From Desulfovibrio inopinatus DSM 10711 (GTDB lineage: Bacteria > Desulfobacterota > Desulfovibrionia > Desulfovibrionales > Desulfovibrionaceae), in contig NZ_AUBP01000002.1 in assembly GCF_000429305.1 (NCBI RefSeq), positions 310,001 through 374,000 of the forward strand: DNA of 64,000 nucleotides. Reading direction: 5' to 3'. Below the pieces are notes generated by a model. The model was not told the origin of the DNA. It did not search any database and saw only the letters and a program-made list of their open reading frames with translations. Each line of letters begins with the position of its first letter. Positions within the stretch are counted from its first letter, which is position 1. This document shows, piece after piece, positions 35,552-43,371 of the stretch. A program made the position numbers and the translations under genes.

Positions 35552-35755
35552 TCAGCTCTTGACCTCAACCAGACACCCCACAAGCACCTCACCAAAAGCC
35601 AGGCAGATCAAGCTGATAGCACCAATCATGAAGGACTCCCAAGATACCGTTATGGTTATCTGGGCTGTCACAATGAGTTGAGCTGAGAAAGCACATACTG
35701 CCGTCCAGTCAACATCAATCCAATTGCAAAAATTACTAAACACAAATCTATTCAT
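35552..35755 (-). CDS. Doubtful small membrane-peptide ORF
   Basis: 67 codons with one hydrophobic stretch (SFMIGAISLICLAFGEVLVG). There is no clear ribosome site and no family was recognised. It lies directly upstream of the tRNA-like end. It may be the tail of a lost element gene or chance. Confidence 0.2.
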   Translation of the reverse strand: MNRFVFSNFCNWIDVDWTAVCAFSAQLIVTAQITITVSWESFMIGAISLICLAFGEVLVGCLVEVKS

Positions 35756-35832
35756 TTTTGAGTATGTGCCAAGGAGAACGCTCGAAGGGATGTTCCCCCC
35801 CGGTTCACCGGCAGGTTCACCGCAAAAGAAAA

Positions 35833-35862
35833 GGCCCGGTTATCTTGAAGGATAACCGGGCC
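35833..35862 (-). terminator. Terminator of ssrA copy C
   Basis: GGCCCGGTTATC (35833-35844) pairs perfectly with GATAACCGGGCC (35851-35862) around a 6-base loop. The minus strand continues into TTTTCTTTT. The same hairpin, with one change, is at 40496-40525. Confidence 0.85.
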
Positions 35863-35880
35863 AATGTATTGGAAATTTTC

Positions 35881-35925
35881 TGGTGGAGCTGGAGGGAATT
35901 GAACCCACGGCCTCTTGAATGCCAT
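35881..35925 (-). repeat. ssrA 3' end, attachment-site copy C
   Basis: The minus strand reads GTGGG-TTCAATT-CCCTC (T-arm), then CAGCTCC-A-CCA, a textbook tmRNA 3' end, followed by the terminator at 35862-35833. About 160 bases on its other side (to about 36042, ending in the direct repeat GGTTCACCG ... GGTTCACCG) are shared with copy D. No tmRNA body is present. Confidence 0.85.
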
Positions 35926-36136
35926 GCCTGGCGAACGATCAAGACGTGTTGATTTTATTAACCTTTTTACAAGGCATGTGAATATTCTTGTCGGAATCCT
36001 AGAGGAATCTTGCGGAATCCAGGTTCACCGACGGTTCACCGGAAAGTGGTGCGCAGATAGGTCTTATCCTCCAAAACGAGAAAGGGCACAGGATGGCAAG
36101 ACTGAATCGAATGGCCGTCTTCAAACCGCCTGGCAG

Positions 36137-37018
36137 TCATGAGGGAAAATTGGACATCACATGATCCACGAACAGTCGGACTCTCTGAGGAAGCTGGCTG
36201 AGCCCCATGACTAGATTGACGTCGTGCACAAATCCACCGCTCCAATCCGGTAGTACGCGCACCAGCCGCCCCGCCTTTTCATCGGGTTCGGCACGCTCTC
36301 TGCGGATCATGGCGACGCCATGTCCGGCCAGAAGAAAATCGCGACACATTTCCACGGAGCTGAAATTGTACTTGGGTTGGATTTCAACGGTCACCTGCCG
36401 GTTGCCGTTGTGCATGGGCCACCGCCGCCCGAAACGCTGAAGCACGATGCATGGCAGTTGGAGCAGGTCATTGGGCTCCACCGGCATGGAATACCTATCA
36501 AACAACGAGGGCGAGGCGTAGAGAAAAGGTTCTATGGTCAATAGCCTCCTGGCGACCAACGCCGGTGAGATGGACGGCCCGGTGACGAAGGCGACATCAA
36601 AAGGAGCCGTACGCATGTCCACGGGATGCTCCTGGAAGGTCAGCTCCATCCGGATATCCGGCCACTTGGCTGCGAAATCCAGCAGCACTTTCTTGAACAG
36701 CCCATTGTACAGATCCAGAAACATGCAGATGCGGAGAAGCCCTGACGGCTTTTGCATATTCATGACCACGGAGTCATAGGCCTTCTGCGCCTCATCGAGG
36801 ACAAAGCCGCACCGATCTAGCAAATACGCCCCATTGTCCGTGAGTTCGACGTTGCGTGTGTCCCTGTAGAAAAGGAGCACGCCCATACGCTCCTCTAACA
36901 GCTTGATACGCCTGGACAGGGTCGAAACGCCAATCCCTAGGATATCAGCAGCTTTAGAAAAGCTTTTCTGCCTTGCTACCTCCACCAGCAGCGGAACGTC
37001 GTTGAGGAAAGCCTGCAT
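36137..37018 (-). CDS. LysR-family transcriptional regulator
   Basis: 293 aa from the ATG at 37018 (37051 is an alternative). N-terminal winged helix is clear (FLNDVPLLVEVARQKSFSKA, then GVSTLSRRIKLLEERMGVLL), followed by the periplasmic-binding-fold effector domain. Divergent from the DUF169 gene, with 137 bases between the starts, so it probably controls that gene. Base composition is G+C-rich, like the DUF169 gene and unlike the hydrogenase operon. Confidence 0.9.
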   Translation of the reverse strand: MQAFLNDVPLLVEVARQKSFSKAADILGIGVSTLSRRIKLLEERMGVLLFYRDTRNVELTDNGAYLLDRCGFVLDEAQKAYDSVVMNMQKPSGLLRICMFLDLYNGLFKKVLLDFAAKWPDIRMELTFQEHPVDMRTAPFDVAFVTGPSISPALVARRLLTIEPFLYASPSLFDRYSMPVEPNDLLQLPCIVLQRFGRRWPMHNGNRQVTVEIQPKYNFSSVEMCRDFLLAGHGVAMIRRERAEPDEKAGRLVRVLPDWSGGFVHDVNLVMGLSQLPQRVRLFVDHVMSNFPS

Positions 37019-37155
37019 TATTATGCCCGCCAAAGGAAAATAGTTTTTCATTAAATGCTATTTATTTTATTTGTGAGCATGATACGAAAAGTCATGTCGA
37101 AAGGCAACGCCACGCGCAGTAGCGGATAACGGACAAAGAATGAAAGGAGGAAGTC

Positions 37156-38001
37156 ATGACAATGAAATCCATACTCGATGGTACCACCACCTTCCTGGAG
37201 CACCTCGGATTGAGTGAGGAACCCTTCGGCGTATACTACTCCGACATTAAGCCGGAAAACGCCTTCGGCCCGAAGGTGGGAACCCCCATCTCGCGTGAGT
37301 TGGAGGACAAGGGAGAGTTGGACATGCAAGAGGTCATGAAGACCTTCACTTGCGTTATGGGCAGTGTCTGGCTGGCCAGGAAAAGACGCGGTGCGGCCTT
37401 TATCTCCTCGGAAGAATACGGATGCCTCGGGGGCGTGTACTATTGCTCGATGATGAAGCCCCACCTCAGGTTCATCGAGCATTACGTTTCCACCGGCTTT
37501 GAAGGCACTCCTCTTCATGGCGAACGGTACATGACGAATCCCGACGCCATGCGTGAATTCATGCTCAAGGTAAACCCGCGCGAAGCCCCGGGCAAGTATT
37601 GCATCTTCAAACCCCTGTCCCTGTTCACCGACGAGGAACAGCCGGAATTCGTCATTTTCTTCGCTCGCCCGGAGATATTGACCGGCCTTTTCATCCAGAC
37701 TGTGTTCACCACGGGCGACATGGAGTGCGTAGTCTCTCCCTTCGGCGCGGCCTGCACCAACATGATCGGCTGGCCGCTCTATTACAAGCAACAGGGGCTG
37801 GAGAAGGCCGTCATCGGTGGCATGGACCCCTCGGCCAGGAAATTCATGAAGGTCGATGAACTAACCTTTACGGTTCCTCTGAGCCTCTATGAAAAGATGC
37901 TTGCCGCCCTGCCGGAGTCCATGTTCACCCACGACACCGACTGGAAAAACGTACGCAAAAAGGTGTCCCGCAGCGCCAAGGCCTGGGGCGAAGAGGGGTA
38001 A
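37156..38001 (+). CDS. DUF169-family protein
   Basis: 281 aa, start fixed by GAAAGGAGGAAG. Conserved family features: LGLSEEPFGVYYSDIKPENA, a cysteine-containing central part (GCLGGVYYCSMMK) and a C-terminal MECVVSPFGAACTNM segment. DUF169 proteins occur widely in anaerobes, and their function is unknown; the conserved cysteines suggest a metal or cofactor. Divergent LysR gene is the probable regulator. Confidence 0.85.
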   Translation: MTMKSILDGTTTFLEHLGLSEEPFGVYYSDIKPENAFGPKVGTPISRELEDKGELDMQEVMKTFTCVMGSVWLARKRRGAAFISSEEYGCLGGVYYCSMMKPHLRFIEHYVSTGFEGTPLHGERYMTNPDAMREFMLKVNPREAPGKYCIFKPLSLFTDEEQPEFVIFFARPEILTGLFIQTVFTTGDMECVVSPFGAACTNMIGWPLYYKQQGLEKAVIGGMDPSARKFMKVDELTFTVPLSLYEKMLAALPESMFTHDTDWKNVRKKVSRSAKAWGEEG

Positions 38002-38155
38002 TTCCGTTCTCCAAACAGCTCTATTCCCCGGGCTAGACTTCCCACCAACGGGAGAAAGCCTGCCCGGGATCGGCAAAGTTCACAACTTCGCCGATTCTGG
38101 GCGTAACGGGGCGGTAGGCTTGTCCTGGCTCGCTTCCGTGAAGCGCAAAAACGGC

Positions 38156-38419
38156 TCATTCCACGAGTGGTAGGAAATGCAAAACTTGCCCGCGTGAGAC
38201 GGGAGGGCGCGATGCCCGCAAATCCTTGGCCGCCTGCGCCGCCTGTTCGGGCATCATGTGCACATACGGCCAATCCTCGCTGTATTGGCCGCTGTCGAGC
38301 AGGGCCAGATCGAAACCGCCGAAGCGCTCGCCGATTTCCGCGAAATGCCCGCCGTAGCCGCTGTCGCCGCTGTAGAACACGCGACGCGAGGGAGTTTCCA
38401 GCGCGAATGAACCCCAGAG
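38156..38419 (-). pseudogene. MBL-fold hydrolase fragment (NAPE-PLD/UlaG-like)
   Basis: Internal piece of a metallo-beta-lactamase-fold protein: SLWGSFALETPSRRVFYSGD, then SGYGGHFAEIGERFGGFDLA and DSGQYSEDWPYVHMMPEQA. These correspond to the central metal-binding part. The N-terminal half ends abruptly at about 38419, where Dpp-type permease sequence begins on the other strand. The C-terminal end is also lost. Confidence 0.75.
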
Positions 38420-38506
38420 GCTCTTATTGTTATAGTAATGATATTTAATTATCTGGGTGACACTTTGCGAGACCGTATGGATGTCAAGGATATCAGCGGC
38501 GTATGA
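38420..38506 (+). pseudogene. 3' stump of a DppC/NikC-type ABC permease
   Basis: 28 codons ending in TGA: hydrophobic ALIVIVMIFNYLGDTLRDRM then DVKDISGV. Inner-membrane permeases of peptide/nickel ABC systems end in LGDxLRDxxDP-like sequence. The stop overlaps the ATPase start as ATGA, the normal operon junction, so the original dppC-dppDF order is preserved while everything upstream is gone. Confidence 0.75.
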
Positions 38507-39504
38507 AAGATACTGTCTTAAATCTCCGGAACCTTTGCGCCGGGTATAATGGGAAAAATGTCGTCAGTGATATTTCCTTTGAGGTCGGAGCCGGGGAAAT
38601 TTTCGCTCTGGTCGGCGAATCAGGGTCGGGCAAATCAACTATTTTAAAGGCAATAATGGGCCTTCCTTCCAATGATGTACGCATTTCCAGCGGGTCTATA
38701 ATTTTCAACGGCCTGAATATGGCTGAACTCTCTTTTGAGGATCGCCGAAAACTACTGGGTGAAAAATTATGCACGGTTTTCCAAAACCCTGCGACGTCCA
38801 TGAACCCCATACGTAAAATACGTAGTCAGTTTCTGGACACCATGCGGAGCCACAAACGGATTGATCCTCCCAAAGCCCTCGCTGCAATACGAACCGTCTT
38901 TAACAAACTGGGCCTAGGTGATACGGACCGAGTGTTGGATTGCTGTCCTTTTGAATTTTCCGGGGGCATGTGCCAGCGTGTAGTTCTAGCCCTGGCTATG
39001 GTAATGGAGCCTGTTCTTATCCTAGCCGATGAACCCACCAGTGCTCTTGATGTGATGAATCAACGTCAGGTTATTGATGAATTTCGTATCCTACGTGAAG
39101 AATGCCGAGCATCAATCATTCTTGTGACACACAATGTATCTCTTGCGTCACATATAGCCGACAGGACGGCCATCATGTTCCAGGGGGAAATTGTTGAATG
39201 CGGGCCCACTAGACAGATACTCCATTCACCGAAACATGCATATACAAAAAAGTTAATATCTGACGTGCCACGAATTCGGGCAATATCTTTACCCCATAGC
39301 TTCGCGTCCAAACTTCTTGAAGTGAGCAATGTGACCAAGCGATATAACGTTGCCGAACAAACAGTAGATGCGATTCAAAACGTAGGTTTTACTCTCACCC
39401 GCGGCGAGGTATTAGGAATTGTGGGTGAATCGGGCTCTGGGAAAAGCACTCTTTCCAGACAACTCCTGCAATTAGAGAAAACGGATGAGGGGTTACAGCA
39501 ATAA
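38503..39504 (+). pseudogene. Fused Dpp/Opp-type ABC ATPase, truncated in its second domain
   Basis: 333 codons. The first ATPase domain is complete: Walker A GESGSGKST, Q-loop, signature SGGMCQRV, Walker B LILADEPTSALD and the H-loop. A second ATPase domain begins at about residue 270 and breaks off soon after its Walker A (GESGSGKSTLSRQLLQLE, KTDEG). At 39485-39495 the sequence passes into an ISL3-like transposase. The intact parent would be a YejF/DdpDF-type double ATPase of about 530-560 aa. The permeases and binding protein are absent, so it is probably non-functional. Confidence 0.85.
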
Positions 39505-40345
39505 AGACATTGCCCAAGAGAATCATATTGGTGTTGCCAGTGTAGAGCGATTTTATCATCAAATGATTTGCCACAAGGCGAACCACCGGAAAAGCAAAAA
39601 CTGTCCTCGCATTCTTGGTATCGATGAACATCGATTTACACGAAAGAAGAAATTCCTCACAACGTTTTGTGATCTTGAGAAAAATAGTGTTTTTGATCTT
39701 GCGGAGGGGAAAAGTGCTGCGGATTTAAAAGACTTTTTATCAAAACTTAAAGGAAGAGAGAAAGTCGAAGTTGTTTGTATCGATATGAACTCCGCTTATC
39801 GTAGCATGGTCCGCACCTGGTTCCCAAACGCCCAAATCGTGTCAGATCGTTTTCATGTTATTCGGCTTGTAAATCACCATTTTAGCAAGACGTGTATACT
39901 CCTTGATGAAGAACGTCTCGCACATGGCCGAAAAGGTTTGATGCGGCTTTTATTGCGAAGACAGGATCGTTTGACAGAAAAACAGCATGCAAAACTTACT
40001 GCATATCTCACAACTCAACCCGCGATTGAATCGTTATACCTGTTTTGTCATGCTCTTAATGACTTGCTCCGCACCAAAACGCAAAATGAGAAAGGATGCC
40101 GGAAGTACGTTGCAAAACTCATTGAAAAGATTAATCAACTCCGAAAATCTCCTTTTTCCCCTCTCAAAACACTTGGAAGAACTTTACAGAGCTGGCAGGA
40201 AGAGGTGGCTCGGATGTTTCGATATACTAAAAACAATGGAATAACCGAGGGCTTTCATCGAAAAATGAAGCTTATACAACGTCGAGCATACGGATTTCGG
40301 AATTTCGAAAATTATAGATTAAGGGTAAAAGTGCTGTGCGGATAG
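39485..40345 (+). mobile_element. ISL3-family transposase, 5' truncated
   Basis: 286 codons of a DDE transposase of the ISL3 group. It begins inside the HTH (GYSNKDIAQENHIGVASVER) and lacks the N-terminal zinc-binding region. Catalytic residues are visible in GIDEHRF, CIDMNSAYR and GITEGFHRKMK. Full-length relatives are about 400 aa. The 5' junction is with the truncated ABC ATPase, with GATGAGGGG at the joint. I could not identify terminal inverted repeats, so it is an immobile relic. Confidence 0.85.
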
Positions 40346-40495
40346 CGTGAAGTGAACCACGTCGGAAAGGCGATTTTCCCGGCCCTGCCCCCGTCTTCGG
40401 TGTAGAACCTAGCGAGTTATTTCAGTGGGTAAAGGTGCTTCTCGGCGGAGAGATGTTCACCCCCGGTTCACGGGCAGGTTCACTGCAAAAGAAAA

Positions 40496-40525
40496 GGCCC
40501 GATTATCTTGAAGGATAACCGGGCC
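40496..40525 (-). terminator. Terminator of ssrA copy D
   Basis: GGCCCGATTATC (40496-40507) pairs with GATAACCGGGCC (40514-40525), one mismatch, same loop as copy C, with a T-rich tract on the minus strand. Confidence 0.8.
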
Positions 40526-40543
40526 AATGTATTGAAAATTTTC

Positions 40544-40588
40544 TGGTGGAGCTGGAGGGAATTGAACCCACGGCTTCTTGAATGCCAT
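40544..40588 (-). repeat. ssrA 3' end, attachment-site copy D
   Basis: Identical to copy C through the T-arm and acceptor (CCCTCCAGCTCCACCA on the minus strand), with one change beyond it. It heads a block to about 40965 that also contains a tRNA-Pro-like end and matches the block at 26.29-26.78 kb. Confidence 0.85.
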
Positions 40589-40935
40589 TCCTGGAGAAGG
40601 TTCAAGAGGTATTGATTTTATTAATTTTTTTGCAGTGCCTGTGAACACTCTTGTCGGAATTCTAGAGGAATATTCCGGAATTCAGGTTCACCGACGGGTC
40701 ACCGGTATTTGATGATTGCTGTATTTATATTCACATCTTTTAGACTTATCTCAATGGTGTGATGCTTGTGGATTACATGAATCCTGGGCGTTAAAGAATG
40801 GTGGTTTAACTTGGTGTCCACAACTCTGTAGCAGGATCACACCTAGTGAAGAGAATGGATGGGGAGAGAGGTTGTTGGAGTGTACGGGAGAATGTCAGAT
40901 CAAGTCGTGACTACTACAAATGAGGTTCAAGGGGC

Positions 40936-40963
40936 GGAGGTTCAAATCCTCTCATCCCGACCA
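40936..40963 (+). repeat. tRNA-Pro-like 3' end
   Basis: GGAGG-TTCAAAT-CCTCT is a perfect T-arm; CATCCCG-A-CCA is complementary to CGGGATG, a typical 5' end of bacterial tRNA-Pro. No 5' half is found upstream, so this is a displaced 3' end. It is followed by an A/T hairpin (AAAGAAAATTT and AAAATTTTCTTT) without a T-run. Confidence 0.75.
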
Positions 40964-41248
40964 GAAAAGAAAATTTCAAGACCATTGAAAATTTTCTTTG
41001 CCAAAAAACAGCTTGCTTGTTTGGCGTCTCAAGTCCTCTTGGTTGCCTTTTTCTTTCTTATAGGGATGTCATCTTCCATGTCTCATCTTCGGAATAATCA
41101 TTCTTCAATTAATATATTAAAATTATTTATATTTTAATTATGTCATCGTTGCTGCTGTTGCATTTGTATTTTTACAATAATCTATACTGATTGTTTCAGG
41201 ATAATATTTTGTAGCTTTTAGGATAAATATGCTTCCTGAAGATAATTC

Positions 41249-41273
41249 ATTGAAATTGATTGTCGTTTTCAAT
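41249..41273. promoter_or_regulatory. Shared 25-bp dyad before the ABC transporter operon (Fur- or AraC-type)
   Basis: The 25 bases begin ATTGAAA and end TTTTCAAT, a dyad with a central TGTC. They match 51628-51652 before the TonB-dependent receptor at 21 of 25 positions. This suggests one regulator for transport operon and receptor, either Fur or the AraC-family protein encoded at 45311. Confidence 0.6.
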
Positions 41274-41574
41274 AGAAAGGTCCACGCACACAGGATTGAA
41301 TTGGTTCGCTCGTAATTCGAAAGCAAAAGTGTAGCAGTCTATCTTGAATTGAATTGGTGCTATGAAATCAGACGAGAATGATTGCCATAGACCAGTTTCT
41401 AGCGGTCTTTTTTGAACCTCTCTCCGGAAATTTTCTCTGTGCCGTTCTCGGTGGAGCGCTTGGGCCGCGTATGTTTGTTTGATGTTTTTATTCATCTGAC
41501 TTGGGTTCATAGGGTGTCCATACCATGTCCTATAGCATGTACGTATGGATAAATTTTTGGATAGGAGCTTTTCT

Positions 41575-43371
41575 ATGCCTCCATTTCTTATTGTCTTTAC
41601 AAAATTACTACGTCTGGCAAGTCAGCATCGTTGGTACATAGGGCTTGCGGTACTCCTTGCACTTGGAAGTGCCTTCCTGTCGTTGACACCGGCACTTGCC
41701 GTTTATGCCGCACTTACATTGCTTCTTACTCCGGATTTTGGACCCCATCTTATGAGTTCTTTATGGTCGATTGGACTCTGGGCTGTCGCGGGTGTTGTTG
41801 GCCAGTATTGTCTTTTTTTTGCCTCGACTATGCTGAGTCATATTGCAGCCTATGACATTCTTTATCAATTACGCCTCAAAATTCTTCATCATGCGGCGAA
41901 GCTGCCTATGGGATATTTTACCTCGCATAATTCTGGGGCAACACAAAAGGTTCTTTTCGATGATATTGAAGAAATAGAGATGTTTATTGCTCACCATTTA
42001 CCGGACCTTGTTTGTGGAGTTGCTCTACCGGGGTTGGTTTTTTGTGTCATGGCCTGGTTTGATTGGCGATTGGCTCTCGTCGCGCTGATTCCTGTGCCGA
42101 TCTGCATATGGTTACAGAGTCGAGCTTTTTCTGACGTAGGCGAGGGGGGACTTTTAAAACGCTATCATGATGCAATGGAAAATATGAATGCTGCTATTAT
42201 TGAATATGTTCGTGGTATGCCGGTTATAAAAATATTTAATCGCTCTCCGGACTCTCTTAAACAGCTACGTTCCTCAATCATGCACTTTCGTGATTTTCAG
42301 TGCGATTGGAGCCGCCGTGCAGCTCCACCTTGGGCTATGTTTGTATCTATTACCGGGGCACCGCTTATCGTTTTGCTTCCCATCGGGCTTTGGTTGTATT
42401 TTTCCGGTCGTCTTGATTTGGCCGTATTGTTTCTCTTTTTCATGATTGGAACAAGCTACCTGCGCCCTTTAGCCAAAGTCGCATTGCTCGGAGGCTCTCT
42501 TTGCAGCATGGGAGAAGGACTGGATCGTATTCAGGCAATTCTCGAAACTCCGACTCTCAATGCAGAGAGCGCGAATCACACGATTCCTGTTTCTGGCGAT
42601 TTGTTTTTTGAACATGTAGATTTTGATTATGAATCAGGACCTGCTTTACGCGATGCCCACTTCGTGGCGCGAGCTGGGACTGTAACCGCTTTGGTTGGCC
42701 CGAGTGGGGCTGGAAAATCTACCATTATCAATCTTGCAACCAGATTTTTTGATCCTAAAGAAGGCTGCATTCGCATTGGCGATACGAAGGTGTGCGATTT
42801 ATCACAATCCGCACTTGTTGCGAGTGTTTGCGCAGTCTTTCAAGATCCATTTCTTTTTACGGAATCTGTGCATGATAATATCGCCATGGGGCGACCCGGA
42901 GCAAGCCGAGAAGAAATAGTAGCAGCCTCCAAAGCAGCACGTTGCCATGATTTTATTAAGGAATTGCCATTGGGGTACGATACTCGTGTTGGTGCAGGTT
43001 CTGGACTGCATATCAGCGGTGGACAACTTCAACGTATTGCACTGGCGAGGGCTATTCTTAAAGACGCCCCGATTGTCTTACTTGATGAAGCAACTTCCTA
43101 CGCCGATGCACGAAACGAGCTGGAAATACAAAATGCCCTAGCTGAACTTTTTGCTGGTAAAACCGTTTTGGTGGCGGCTCATCGTCTCCGGTCAATCGCT
43201 TCTGCCGACCAAATTATTGTTATCAATGAAGGACGTATTGTCGAAAACGGTCATCATGACACATTATTGGCTGCTGGGGGGTGCTATGCGTCGTTGTGGA
43301 AGGCTGATTATCAGTCACAAGATTGGTATTTACCCGGGACTGCAGAGAAAAAGGAGCATATCGTATGCTAA
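41575..43371 (+). CDS. Siderophore-type ABC transporter, permease-ATPase half 1 (YbtP/IrtA-like)
   Basis: 598 aa from the ATG at 41575, which has AGGAG at ideal spacing (41545 lacks one). Six membrane helices (about 10-300) are followed by an ABC ATPase with Walker A GPSGAGKST, signature ISGGQLQR, Walker B IVLLDEATSY and H-loop AAHR. Paired half-transporters of this kind import ferric siderophores in Yersinia (YbtP/YbtQ) and mycobacteria (IrtA/IrtB), although they have exporter-like folds. The next gene overlaps by 7 bases and encodes the partner half. The Fur/AraC-type dyad lies about 300 bases upstream. Confidence 0.9.
   Translation: MPPFLIVFTKLLRLASQHRWYIGLAVLLALGSAFLSLTPALAVYAALTLLLTPDFGPHLMSSLWSIGLWAVAGVVGQYCLFFASTMLSHIAAYDILYQLRLKILHHAAKLPMGYFTSHNSGATQKVLFDDIEEIEMFIAHHLPDLVCGVALPGLVFCVMAWFDWRLALVALIPVPICIWLQSRAFSDVGEGGLLKRYHDAMENMNAAIIEYVRGMPVIKIFNRSPDSLKQLRSSIMHFRDFQCDWSRRAAPPWAMFVSITGAPLIVLLPIGLWLYFSGRLDLAVLFLFFMIGTSYLRPLAKVALLGGSLCSMGEGLDRIQAILETPTLNAESANHTIPVSGDLFFEHVDFDYESGPALRDAHFVARAGTVTALVGPSGAGKSTIINLATRFFDPKEGCIRIGDTKVCDLSQSALVASVCAVFQDPFLFTESVHDNIAMGRPGASREEIVAASKAARCHDFIKELPLGYDTRVGAGSGLHISGGQLQRIALARAILKDAPIVLLDEATSYADARNELEIQNALAELFAGKTVLVAAHRLRSIASADQIIVINEGRIVENGHHDTLLAAGGCYASLWKADYQSQDWYLPGTAEKKEHIVC

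Noticed and set aside
35813-36046. Possible CRISPR-like array from repeated GGTTCACCG
   Set aside because: Only two closely spaced 9-mers per site, no regular spacers, no cas genes. Better explained as part of the integration-site repeat.
40859-41137. 92-codon frame over the tRNA-Pro-like end
   Set aside because: It runs through the T-arm/CCA sequence and an A/T hairpin. Composition is not protein-like apart from one chance hydrophobic stretch.
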